The position numbers and the translations under genes are program-made. Of a DNA stretch of 15,827 nt, positions 1 through 6,493 are shown one piece after another (within the stretch, counting starts at the first letter, position 1; every line of letters begins with the position of its first letter). The stretch spans positions 1 to 15,827 of the forward strand of contig DKAS01000195.1 in NCBI GenBank assembly GCA_002448875.1. The letters run 5' to 3'. Under the pieces are notes generated by a model, which did not search any database, was not told the DNA's origin, and saw only the letters and a list, made by a program, of their open reading frames with translations. The DNA is from Proteobacteria bacterium UBA6920. Lineage in GTDB: Bacteria > Pseudomonadota > Gammaproteobacteria > SG8-11.

Positions 1-1250
1 GTCTTGTGCCGCCAGCAGTGCGGATAACTGTGCTGCAGGCCGCTGTTGTGCAGCAGCCGGCCATGGGTCTTGAGCACCTCGATCACATGCTCGTTGGCCT
101 TGAACACATGCTCGCCGGCGAACAAGGGCGTCTGCGGCAGGAAACAGCCATTGCCACCCACCGGGTTGTCGACCTTAAGGCCGTAGCGCTTGCCCACCAC
201 ATAGTCGTCCTGGCCATGGCCGGGGGCGGTGTGCACGGCGCCGGTGCCGGCGTCGGTGGTGACGTGATTGCCGAGAATCACCGGCACTTCGCGCTCGTAA
301 AACGGGTGTTGCAGCTTCAGGCCTTCGAAGGCATCGCCGCGGCCGTAAGCGACCACGCGATAATTGTCGATGCCGAAACGCAGCATGCAATCCTTGAGCA
401 AGGCCTCGGCGATCAGCAGGCGCTCCTGGCGGCCGCCGCTGTCACACTGCACCAGGGCATACTCCAGCTCCGGGTTCAGGGCCACCGCCTGGTTGGCGGG
501 CAGGGTCCAGGGTGTGGTGGTCCAGATCACCAGCGAGATCGGCCCCTGGCCGGCATGGCCGTCGGCGTGGTGGCAGCGCTGCAGCAACGCCGCCTCGTCC
601 AGCACCGCGAAGCGCACGTCGATGGCGGGCGAGGTTTTATCCTTGTATTCCACTTCCGCTTCCGCCAGCGCCGATCCGCATTCGATGCACCAGTGCACCG
701 GCTTGTCGCCGCGCTGCAGGTGGCCATTGGCGACGATGCGCGCCAGCGAGCGAATGATGTCGGCCTCGAATTTGTAGTCCATGGTGAGGTAGGGACGGTA
801 CCAGTCGCCGAGCACGCCCAGACGCATGAAATCCGTGCGCTGGCCTTCCACCTGCTGGCGGGCGTAGTCGCGGCAGGCCTGGCGGAAGGTCTTGGCGTCC
901 ACCTTGACGCCGGCCTTACCCACCTTCTTTTCCACCTGCAGCTCGATCGGCAGACCGTGACAGTCCCAGCCGGGCACATAGGGCGCGTCGAAACCGGCCA
1001 GGGTGCGCGACTTGACGATGATGTCCTTGAGAATCTTGTTGACCGCGTGCCCCAGGTGAATCTCGCCGTTGGCGTAGGGCGGACCGTCGTGCAGGATGAA
1101 CTTGGGCCGGCCGGCGCAGGCGGCGCGCAGCGCGGCATACAGCCCGCTTTCCTGCCACTGGTTGACCGCTGCCGGTTCCCGCTGTGCCAGATTGGCCTTC
1201 ATCGGAAAATCCGTCTGCGGCAGATTCAAGGTGTGTTTATAGTCAGCCAC
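1..1250 (-). CDS. ileS: Isoleucine--tRNA ligase, N-terminal part (cut by window edge)
   Basis: Cytoplasmic class I aminoacyl-tRNA synthetase that charges tRNA-Ile. About 416 N-terminal residues are present and the 3' end lies beyond base 1. The frame is open throughout. The class I signature reads HLGH at residues 65-68 ([14 protein letters not shown]), followed by [11 protein letters not shown]. The editing domain (CP1) is recognisable by [10 protein letters not shown] and, later, [16 protein letters not shown], which contains the conserved editing Asp region. The KMSKS loop would lie outside the window. I chose a GTG start at 1250 because GAGGA sits about 7 bases upstream and the protein then begins [19 protein letters not shown], the usual family N-terminus. 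It lies 24 bases after the ribF stop and is probably cotranscribed with ribF; in relatives lspA follows. Confidence 0.97.
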   Translation of the reverse strand, partial: MADYKHTLNLPQTDFPMKANLAQREPAAVNQWQESGLYAALRAACAGRPKFILHDGPPYANGEIHLGHAVNKILKDIIVKSRTLAGFDAPYVPGWDCHGLPIELQVEKKVGKAGVKVDAKTFRQACRDYARQQVEGQRTDFMRLGVLGDWYRPYLTMDYKFEADIIRSLARIVANGHLQRGDKPVHWCIECGSALAEAEVEYKDKTSPAIDVRFAVLDEAALLQRCHHADGHAGQGPISLVIWTTTPWTLPANQAVALNPELEYALVQCDSGGRQERLLIAEALLKDCMLRFGIDNYRVVAYGRGDAFEGLKLQHPFYEREVPVILGNHVTTDAGTGAVHTAPGHGQDDYVVGKRYGLKVDNPVGGNGCFLPQTPLFAGEHVFKANEHVIEVLKTHGRLLHNSGLQHSYPHCWRHK

Positions 1251-1274
1251 GGGTTCCTCGTTATGGACTAAACG

Positions 1275-2216
1275 CTAATTCTTCCGGTAATGCCCGGCAA
1301 AAAACTCTCTGGCGGCGGCCGCGTCGCGGGTGATCTGCGCCTGCAGTTCGGCGAACGAGGCAAAGCGCCGCTCGTCGCGCAATTTGTGCAGGAAACTCAC
1401 CTGCACGTAGCGGCCGTAGATATCCGCATCGAAATCGAACAAATGCACTTCCAGCTGGGTGCGGCTGCCGTCCACCGTGGGCCGGTTGCCCACATTGGCC
1501 ACCCCCGCCACCGGCTCGCCGGGCACGCCGAACATTTCCACCGCGAACACCCCATTGAGCGGTGTGGCGCGACGGTGCAGATAGAGATTCGCGGTCGGAA
1601 AGCCGATAGTGCGGCCGCGCTTATCACCATGGCGCACCCGGCCCGCCATCCGGTAGGGCCGGCCGAGCAGCACCTCCGCCCGCGCCAGGTCCCCCTGCTG
1701 CAACGCCTCGCGCACCAGGGTGCTGCTCACCCGGCGCTCGCCGACCAGGAAGGAATGCATATTGCTCACGGTAAAGCCGTAGTGCCGGCCGGCGGCGCAC
1801 AGCTGGGCGAAATCGCCACTGCGCCCGCGGCCAAAGCGAAAATCGTCGCCTACCACCAGATAACGCACCCCCAGCTTGTCGACCAGGATCTGGCGAATGA
1901 AATCGTCGGCGCTGAGAGCGGCGAAAGCCCGGTTGAACTGTATCATCAACACCCGGTCCACGGCGAAACGGCGCAGGGTCAGCAGTTTTTCCCGCAACCG
2001 GGTCAGCCGCGCCGGCACCGCCTGCGGGGCGAAAAACTCCTGCGGCTGCGGCTCGAAAAACATCAACAGCGCCGGCAGAGCCAATTCCTGGGCCTTCTCC
2101 GCCACCTGCCCGATCACCGCCTGGTGCCCCAGGTGGATGCCATCAAAATTGCCGATGGTGGCCACGCACCCCCGGTGCTGCGGCTTGATGTTATGAATAC
2201 CCCGAATCAGTTCCAT
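1275..2216 (-). CDS. ribF: Bifunctional riboflavin kinase / FAD synthetase
   Basis: Makes FMN from riboflavin and ATP, then FAD from FMN and ATP, in the cytoplasm. The protein has 313 residues, the normal length. The N-terminal adenylyltransferase half has GNFDGIHLGHQ at residues 22-32 (nucleotide-binding HxGH), GDDFRFGRGRSGD at 123-135 and RVSSTLVREAL at 162-172. The C-terminal riboflavin kinase half has GRTIGFPTANL from 201 and PLNGVFAVE from about 219. The ATG start gives MELIRGIHNI, typical of the family, although no Shine-Dalgarno sequence is visible before it. It lies between murJ (82 bases upstream) and ileS (24 bases downstream), a conserved gammaproteobacterial order. A TATAAT box in the murJ-ribF gap suggests it can be transcribed separately from murJ. 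Confidence 0.97.
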   Translation of the reverse strand: MELIRGIHNIKPQHRGCVATIGNFDGIHLGHQAVIGQVAEKAQELALPALLMFFEPQPQEFFAPQAVPARLTRLREKLLTLRRFAVDRVLMIQFNRAFAALSADDFIRQILVDKLGVRYLVVGDDFRFGRGRSGDFAQLCAAGRHYGFTVSNMHSFLVGERRVSSTLVREALQQGDLARAEVLLGRPYRMAGRVRHGDKRGRTIGFPTANLYLHRRATPLNGVFAVEMFGVPGEPVAGVANVGNRPTVDGSRTQLEVHLFDFDADIYGRYVQVSFLHKLRDERRFASFAELQAQITRDAAAAREFFAGHYRKN

Positions 2217-2240
2217 GCGCGCGTCGCGAACAAAGCAGAC

Positions 2241-2246
2241 ATTATA
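2241..2246 (-). promoter_or_regulatory. Candidate -10 box for ribF-ileS
   Basis: Read on the minus strand, this is a perfect TATAAT, 24 bases before the ribF start codon, inside the 82-base murJ-ribF gap. The sequence 16-18 bases upstream does not resemble TTGACA, so the call rests on the -10 element and its place. It would give a leader of under 20 bases. Confidence 0.4.
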
Positions 2247-2298
2247 ACCAACTGGCCGCCCGCCTGCATGAGTCTGGCGGCCCGCCGTACACCCGGCC

Positions 2299-3861
2299 TC
2301 ACCGCAGCTTCATCGCCGCCGGCCGCCACCCCAAAGCCAGTAAAACCATAAGGTAACACCCTGCCCCCGCCACCACCCAGAACAGAAGCCGGGACACCCG
2401 CATCCACAGCCCCCACTCCACCCATTCTTGTAATGTTGGGACACTCACCAAAAGCAACGCCGCCATCCCGCCACTGGCCGCCACCACCTGCAGCAGGAAG
2501 CGGCGCCACCCCGACTCCGGCCGGTACACCCCCTGCCGGCGCAGCACCCGCAGCAGCAACGCGGCGTTGATATAGGCCGCCAGGGAAGTCGCCAGCGCCA
2601 GGCCGGCGTGAGGTCCGGGGATGCCCCAGTACGCCCAGGGAACAACGATCAGCAGTACCAGAACCACGTTGCTGACCATGGCGACAACCCCACTGCGCAC
2701 CGGGGTGTGGTTGTCCTGGCGAGCATAAAAACCGGGGGTGAGTACCTTGATCATGAGGTAGGCCAGCAGGCCCAGGCCGTAGGTGATCAGGCTCAGGGCG
2801 GACATGTGAGTGTCCTGCAGGGTGAATTTGCCGTACAGGAAAAACGTGGCCAGCAGGGGCATGGCCAGGGCCATCAGGCCCACGGTCGCGGGCAGGCCGA
2901 GCAGAATCACCCAGCGCAGCGCCCAGTCCAGCAAGCGGGAAAAATCCTCGCGCTCGGCGGCCACGAAATGCCGGGAAAGCTCCGGCAGGATGACGGTGGC
3001 GATGGCCATGCCGAACACCCCCAGGGGAAATTCGATCAGGCGATCGGAATAGTACAGCCAGGAGATGCTGCCGGTGGTCAGGGCGGAAGCAACCACGATA
3101 TCGAACAGCAGGTTCACCTGGGTGACCGACGAGCCAAACAAGGCCGGCAGCATCGAACGCCGGATCGTCTGCACCTGCGGTTGTTGCCACGCCCAGCGCG
3201 GCCACGCCAGCAGGCGCAACCGCGCCAGGGCCGGCAATTGCACCGCCAGTTGCAGCAGCCCGGCGGCGAACACCCCCCAGGCCAGCGCCTCCACCGGCTG
3301 GGCGAAGCGCGGTGCCAGCCACACGGCGCAGGCGATCAGACACAGGTTCAGAATCACCGGCGTGAACGCCGGAATCCCGAAGCGGCCGTAGGTATTCAGC
3401 ACCCCCCCGGCCAGGGCCGCCAGGGAAATAAACACGACATAGGGCAGGGTCACCCGCAGCAATTCCACCGTGAGATCGAATTTCTGTGGCTGTCCCAGAA
3501 AGCCGAAAGCGAAGATCGCCACCAGCAAGGGGGCGGCCAGCATGGCCAGCAGGGTCAGCAGCGTCAGGGTCAGGCCGAGGGTGCCGGCCACGTCCCGGGC
3601 CAGGGTCCGGACCTGATCCAGATCGCCGCGGGCACGGGCATCGGCAAAGACCGGAACGAAAGCCTGGGAAAAAGCCCCTTCGGCAAACAAACGGCGAACG
3701 AAATTGGGCAGACGTAAGGCCACCAGAAACGCATCCATTCCTGGCCCCTGGGATGCCCCCAGAAAACGCGCAAAAACCACATCCCGCAGCAGGCCAAAAA
3801 CCCGGGAAAGCAAGGTTAGGACACTCACCACTGCCGTCGATTTAACCAGCCTGTGTTTCAT
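2299..3861 (-). CDS. murJ: Lipid II flippase MurJ
   Basis: Inner-membrane protein of the MOP superfamily that moves lipid II across the membrane for peptidoglycan synthesis. It has 520 residues, close to the family length, with many hydrophobic segments spread along the protein as expected for about 14 helices. The N-terminus (STAVVSVLTLLSRVFGLLRD) and the segment RRLFAEGAFSQAFVPVFADAR (residues about 56-76) are the family's strongest signatures. R20 and R26 appear to match the essential cavity arginines of the E. coli protein, and LLYDRLIEFP-like text (WLYYSDRLIEFPLGVFGMAIATVILP) marks the middle of the protein. The ATG start has only a weak ribosome binding site. It diverges from rpsT and is followed by ribF. 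Confidence 0.97.
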   Translation of the reverse strand: MKHRLVKSTAVVSVLTLLSRVFGLLRDVVFARFLGASQGPGMDAFLVALRLPNFVRRLFAEGAFSQAFVPVFADARARGDLDQVRTLARDVAGTLGLTLTLLTLLAMLAAPLLVAIFAFGFLGQPQKFDLTVELLRVTLPYVVFISLAALAGGVLNTYGRFGIPAFTPVILNLCLIACAVWLAPRFAQPVEALAWGVFAAGLLQLAVQLPALARLRLLAWPRWAWQQPQVQTIRRSMLPALFGSSVTQVNLLFDIVVASALTTGSISWLYYSDRLIEFPLGVFGMAIATVILPELSRHFVAAEREDFSRLLDWALRWVILLGLPATVGLMALAMPLLATFFLYGKFTLQDTHMSALSLITYGLGLLAYLMIKVLTPGFYARQDNHTPVRSGVVAMVSNVVLVLLIVVPWAYWGIPGPHAGLALATSLAAYINAALLLRVLRRQGVYRPESGWRRFLLQVVAASGGMAALLLVSVPTLQEWVEWGLWMRVSRLLFWVVAGAGCYLMVLLALGWRPAAMKLR

Positions 3862-4000
3862 TTCGATAATATTCGCCTTAGTTTACAATCAGTTGCACGC
3901 CTGGCCGCCGTCACACCCGGCGCCGCTATGATAGCCGGTTTGGCGCCGGACTGTGGCGTAGTTTAAAATCAGCCCTGCCCCGGTCCGCCCGGCCAGACCA

Positions 4001-4029
4001 TTGACAAACGCCGGTAAAATCAGCATAGT
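4001..4029 (+). promoter_or_regulatory. Promoter of rpsT
   Basis: A perfect -35 box TTGACA (4001-4006) is followed after 17 bases by CATAGT (4024-4029), which matches 4 of 6 bases of the -10 consensus. Transcription would begin near 4036, giving a leader of about 43 bases. An alternative -10, TAGTAT at 4026, would need a 19-base spacer. Confidence 0.65.
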
Positions 4030-4078
4030 ATGCGGCCTTCGCGGACACTATCGAACAGATTTTTCAGGAGTAACGACA

Positions 4079-4342
4079 TTGGCCAACACAGCCCAAGCCA
4101 GAAAACGCGCCCGTCAAGCCCTCAAGCACCGGGATCACAACATGAGCCTGCGCTCCACCATGCGCACCGCCATCAAGAAAGTCGTTAAAGCCATCGAAGA
4201 AGGTCGCAAGGAAGAAGCGACAAGCGCTTACAAGGCCGCCGTGCCGGTGATCGATTCCATGGTCAACAAAGGCCTGGCCCATCGCAACAAGATCGCCCGC
4301 CACAAGAGCCGCCTGAACGCCCGTATCCGCGCCATGGCCTGA
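4079..4342 (+). CDS. rpsT: 30S ribosomal protein S20
   Basis: Primary 16S rRNA-binding protein of the small subunit. I place the start at the TTG at 4079: AGGAG lies at 4066-4070, 8 bases upstream, and the product then has 87 residues beginning MANTAQARKRARQ, the same length and layout as E. coli S20, which also uses TTG. A longer reading from TTG at 4001 adds 26 residues but starts inside the -35 box and lacks a ribosome binding site. The sequence is very basic and helical, with SLRSTMRTAIKKVVKAIE and the ending KGLAHRNKIARHKSRLNARIRAMA typical of S20. It is transcribed alone, between its own promoter and terminator, divergently from murJ. In E. coli the weak start codon is part of autoregulation by S20; the same could hold here. 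Confidence 0.97.
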   Translation: MANTAQARKRARQALKHRDHNMSLRSTMRTAIKKVVKAIEEGRKEEATSAYKAAVPVIDSMVNKGLAHRNKIARHKSRLNARIRAMA

Positions 4343-4372
4343 ACAGGGCCGGCAACCGCGACCTGAAAAAAT

Positions 4373-4398
4373 AAAGCCGGCGCTAAGCCGGCTTTTTT
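4373..4398 (+). terminator. Intrinsic terminator after rpsT
   Basis: Arms AAAGCCGGC (4373-4381) and GCCGGCTTT (4387-4395) form a 9-bp stem around the loop GCTAA and run into six T residues. The hairpin begins 31 bases after the rpsT stop codon. Confidence 0.93.
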
Positions 4399-4436
4399 CA
4401 TGCCTCAGGCGTCGGCAGCCGCCGCGCCCACCGGCG

Positions 4437-4467
4437 ATATCACCGCCGCTTCTATACATATCACCGC
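4437..4467. repeat. Direct repeat ATATCACCGC, two copies 21 bp apart
   Basis: ATATCACCGC occurs at 4437-4446 and again at 4458-4467. The 21-base period equals about two helical turns, which would place both copies on the same face of DNA. A regulator site is possible, but the repeat is short. Confidence 0.4.
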
Positions 4468-4675
4468 AAACGCAAACCGCCCGCGACTGCCGCGGGATGC
4501 CCCGCCGCCCGGGACATATCCGGTCGCGGAATATTCTTATCAACCGACATAATTTCAAATCTGCATCACAAACCAACACAATGGTATCTGGTAACAAACA
4601 GGCATGGCAAAGCAGGCCGTGCCGGTCTCTGTTGCCGTGGCGACAGCTGTTCCGGGTCATGACGATATGCGCTTA

Positions 4676-4691
4676 GTTTCATATACGAAAC
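4676..4691. promoter_or_regulatory. Near-palindrome, candidate operator
   Basis: GTTTCATATACGAAAC has GTTTC and GAAAC arms around ATATAC. Only one base per half breaks full symmetry. It lies 49 bases before the ATG at 4741, where a repressor or activator site would be expected. No regulator gene lies next to it. Confidence 0.4.
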
Positions 4692-4740
4692 AGCGATAAA
4701 CGCCGCCGGAGAAACCAAAGGTGTTGGCAAGACCGACGTA

Positions 4741-5349
4741 ATGAAAGACTTCAGACCACAACGCATAGCGCAGCGCATCCTGCCCAGCCTGGCAGGAGAC
4801 GCAATCAGCCTGCCGTCGTATTCGGGCCGTGTAGCCTGCGGCGGCCAATGGCAGCGACGCCTGCGCCAGATGAGCCGGCCGTTGTGCGGCCGCCAGGAAC
4901 TACTGGCCGCTGCGGTGGGACTGCTGCTGGCGAGTTTTCTGATCTGGCTGGGTTCGCCATCGGCCAGCGATACGACAGAATTCGGCGACACGGTGGCGCT
5001 GACGGTACCGACACCCACGGTGCACAACGTCAGCATCGGCCTGTATAACGTGCAAAAAATCGAATTGCTGTTCAATTCGCCGGCGGATCTGCGGGACGCG
5101 CGGATTTCCATCGATCTGCCGCCCCATGTCGATCTGGCGGGTTTCCCCGGCGAACGCACCATAAGCTGGACGGAAAATATCCGGCAGGGCAACAATGTGC
5201 TCGCCCTGCCCCTGACCGCGCACCAACTCAGCCAGGGACAACTGGTGGCGCGCATCGAGCACGACGGTAAAACCAAATCGCTGTACATCCAGGTGATAGT
5301 CACAACGACAACGCCGGCGGGATCGCGCCAATCCGGCCTTGCCGTGTGA
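4741..5349 (+). CDS. Single-pass membrane protein, anti-sigma-factor-like periplasmic domain
   Basis: I do not recognise a named gene. The 202-residue protein has a basic N-terminal part (1-52), one hydrophobic segment (about 53-73, LLAAAVGLLLASFLIW) and an external domain (about 80-188) predicted to be beta-rich. The stretch IDLPPHVDLAGFPGERTISW, then GNNVLALPL and LVARIEHDGKTKSLYIQV, resembles from memory the C-terminal part of membrane anti-sigma factors encoded after ECF sigma genes in other Gammaproteobacteria. The usual N-terminal zinc-binding HxxxCxxC motif is absent: only C33 and C49 are present. No sigma gene is adjacent. The start is uncertain because no ribosome binding site precedes the ATG; M44 at 4870 would also keep the membrane segment. 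The next gene begins 36 bases downstream and may share its transcript. Confidence 0.6.
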   Translation: MKDFRPQRIAQRILPSLAGDAISLPSYSGRVACGGQWQRRLRQMSRPLCGRQELLAAAVGLLLASFLIWLGSPSASDTTEFGDTVALTVPTPTVHNVSIGLYNVQKIELLFNSPADLRDARISIDLPPHVDLAGFPGERTISWTENIRQGNNVLALPLTAHQLSQGQLVARIEHDGKTKSLYIQVIVTTTTPAGSRQSGLAV

Positions 5350-5385
5350 GTATCCACTCGCGGATTAGATGCTAAAGGAGCAAGT

Positions 5386-5682
5386 ATGATAAAAGCAAAA
5401 ATCACCGCTGCAGCCACTCTGTTCGCCGCCCTGGTTTTTGCGGGTCCGGCACTGGCGGTTACGGTCAATGACCTGACCACCAAAACTACGGGCAGCAGCA
5501 ATTCCAGTTCCAGCTCCAGCCAAAGCAGTAGTGGATCGACCACCAGTAGCACGCGCCACGGCGATCGCGGTCATCACCGTAACGACGACAGCCACCGCAA
5601 TCGCCACAGCGATCGGCGCTCCGATCACGCCAGCAGCGGCGCCAACAACCGCAGCTCGCACTCGCGCTTCCGCCACCGCTGA
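5386..5682 (+). CDS. Small secreted Ser/His/Arg-rich protein, function unknown
   Basis: A 98-residue protein with an excellent ribosome binding site (AAAGGAG, 5374-5380) before its ATG. Residues 1-24 form a clear Sec signal peptide with a lysine-containing start, a hydrophobic core and an ALA cleavage site, so the mature protein starts near VTVNDL. The mature part has no folded domain that I recognise. Residues 37-55 are mostly serine, partly encoded by a tandem hexamer near 5502-5520. Residues 57-98 hold about 8 His and 11 Arg, with several Asp and Asn, a composition that could bind metal or an acidic polymer. It follows the anti-sigma-like gene by 36 bases and precedes a strong hairpin, so the two are probably an operon. 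No function is claimed. Confidence 0.7.
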   Translation: MIKAKITAAATLFAALVFAGPALAVTVNDLTTKTTGSSNSSSSSSQSSSGSTTSSTRHGDRGHHRNDDSHRNRHSDRRSDHASSGANNRSSHSRFRHR

Positions 5683-5703
5683 TACTCTGGCAACCCATCC
5701 AGC

Positions 5704-5750
5704 GCGCGGCGCCGGCATTGCTTAAGCATTGCCGGCGCCGCGCTTTAGTT
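5704..5750 (+). terminator. Strong GC-rich hairpin, likely terminator
   Basis: The 13-base arms at 5704-5716 and 5731-5743 pair perfectly (GCGCGGCGCCGGC with GCCGGCGCCGCGC). An inner TGC-TTAA-GCA stem-loop continues the helix after a small internal loop. The T tract (TTTAGTT) is short, so termination may be partial. It lies 21 bases after the stop of the small secreted protein gene. Confidence 0.75.
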
Positions 5751-5896
5751 CACTGCACCCCGGCCGTTAACCCTGTGAACGGATAGCAAAACGGACCTGC
5801 CCCCTTTTCCCAGCCCCTGCGGCGGCGAGGGCGCGCAGCTGCGAACCGTGGCTTTCTCAAGACTATTCCTGCTAAATCGCTTTCGGGGGCAACATC

Positions 5897-6487
5897 GTGA
5901 CCTGGGGACTTCTGGCATTTTTCGGCATTTTCGTCGCGTTTTTCTTTTATGTCATATCGATTTACAACAATCTCGTCGGCCTGAAAAACCGCTTCAAAAA
6001 CGCTTTTTCGCAGATCGATGTGCAGCTGAAACGCCGCTACGACCTGATCCCCAACCTGGTGGAAGCAACCAAGGCCTATCTGCAGCACGAGCGCCAGACC
6101 CTCACCGCGGTGATCCAGGCGCGCAATCACGCCGCCGAGGTCAGCAAGCGCACTGCCGGCGATCCCGGCAACGGTGCCGCCTTGCGCGAGCTGATGAGCG
6201 CTGAATCCGCCCTCAGCGGCGCCATCGGCCGCCTGTTCGCGGTGGCGGAAAATTATCCCGATCTCAAGGCCAACCAGACCGTGCATACCCTGATGGAGGA
6301 ACTGACCTCCACCGAAAACCGGGTGGCCTTCGCCCGCCAGGCCTACAATGATTCGGTCATGACCTATAACACCACCGTCGAAAGCTTTCCCGACAACCTG
6401 GTGGCGGGCCCGTTCAATTTCAAAACCGCCGTCCTGTGGGATATGGAAGACCCCGTGGAGCGCAAAGCCGTGCGCATCCAAATGTAA
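5897..6487 (+). CDS. lemA: LemA family membrane protein
   Basis: The 196-residue protein has one N-terminal membrane segment (about residues 3-22) with a short exterior tail, then a helical domain expected in the cytoplasm. The sequence from about residue 24 (NNLVGLKNRFKNAFSQIDVQL, then KRRYDLIPNLVEATKAY) is the family's signature, and FAVAENYPDLKANQ followed by ENRVAFARQAYNDSVMTYN marks the C-terminal helices. LemA proteins have no firmly assigned biochemical activity. The GTG start has only a weak GGGGG before it, but begins MTWGLLAFF, which fits the family. The M48 protease gene begins 6 bases after its stop, and this pairing is common in bacteria. I infer a joint role in membrane protein turnover or envelope stress. 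Confidence 0.92.
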   Translation: MTWGLLAFFGIFVAFFFYVISIYNNLVGLKNRFKNAFSQIDVQLKRRYDLIPNLVEATKAYLQHERQTLTAVIQARNHAAEVSKRTAGDPGNGAALRELMSAESALSGAIGRLFAVAENYPDLKANQTVHTLMEELTSTENRVAFARQAYNDSVMTYNTTVESFPDNLVAGPFNFKTAVLWDMEDPVERKAVRIQM

Positions 6488-6493
6488 TACCCC

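Larger units (their letters stand above)
4399..4740. other. Intergenic region without a convincing gene
   Basis: About 340 bases between the rpsT terminator and the next gene. Open frames on both strands are short or lack a start with a ribosome binding site, and no known protein family is recognisable. I found no remnant of a sigma-factor gene in the plus-strand frames I read. The region is locally more AT-rich around 4530-4600. It contains a 10-base direct repeat and a near-palindrome, listed separately, so it may be a control region for the downstream gene. Confidence 0.5.

Noticed and set aside
6..1271. Long plus-strand open frame opposite ileS
   Set aside because: The opposite strand encodes a clear IleS; the plus frame is its antisense, caused by high GC, and has no recognisable family.
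2207..3343. 378-residue minus-strand frame overlapping murJ
   Set aside because: It is the same strand in another frame as murJ, with Gly/Ala/Pro-rich composition and no domain.
3893..3932. Second rpsT promoter using TTGCAC and TATGAT
   Set aside because: The boxes are 28 bases apart, too far for a sigma-70 promoter.
4001..4078. N-terminal extension of rpsT from an upstream TTG
   Set aside because: It starts inside the -35 box, has no ribosome binding site and adds 26 residues not found in S20.
4690..4815. Possible riboswitch upstream of or within the start of the anti-sigma-like gene
   Set aside because: I compared it with the c-di-GMP-I (GEMM) pattern and did not find the conserved core; the stems seen (CCTGCC/GGCAGG near 4779-4796) are short and within the likely coding region.
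4566..5552. 328-residue minus-strand frame opposite the anti-sigma-like and secreted-protein genes
   Set aside because: The plus strand has a signal peptide, ribosome binding site and membrane segment; the minus frame shows none and starts inside the serine repeat.
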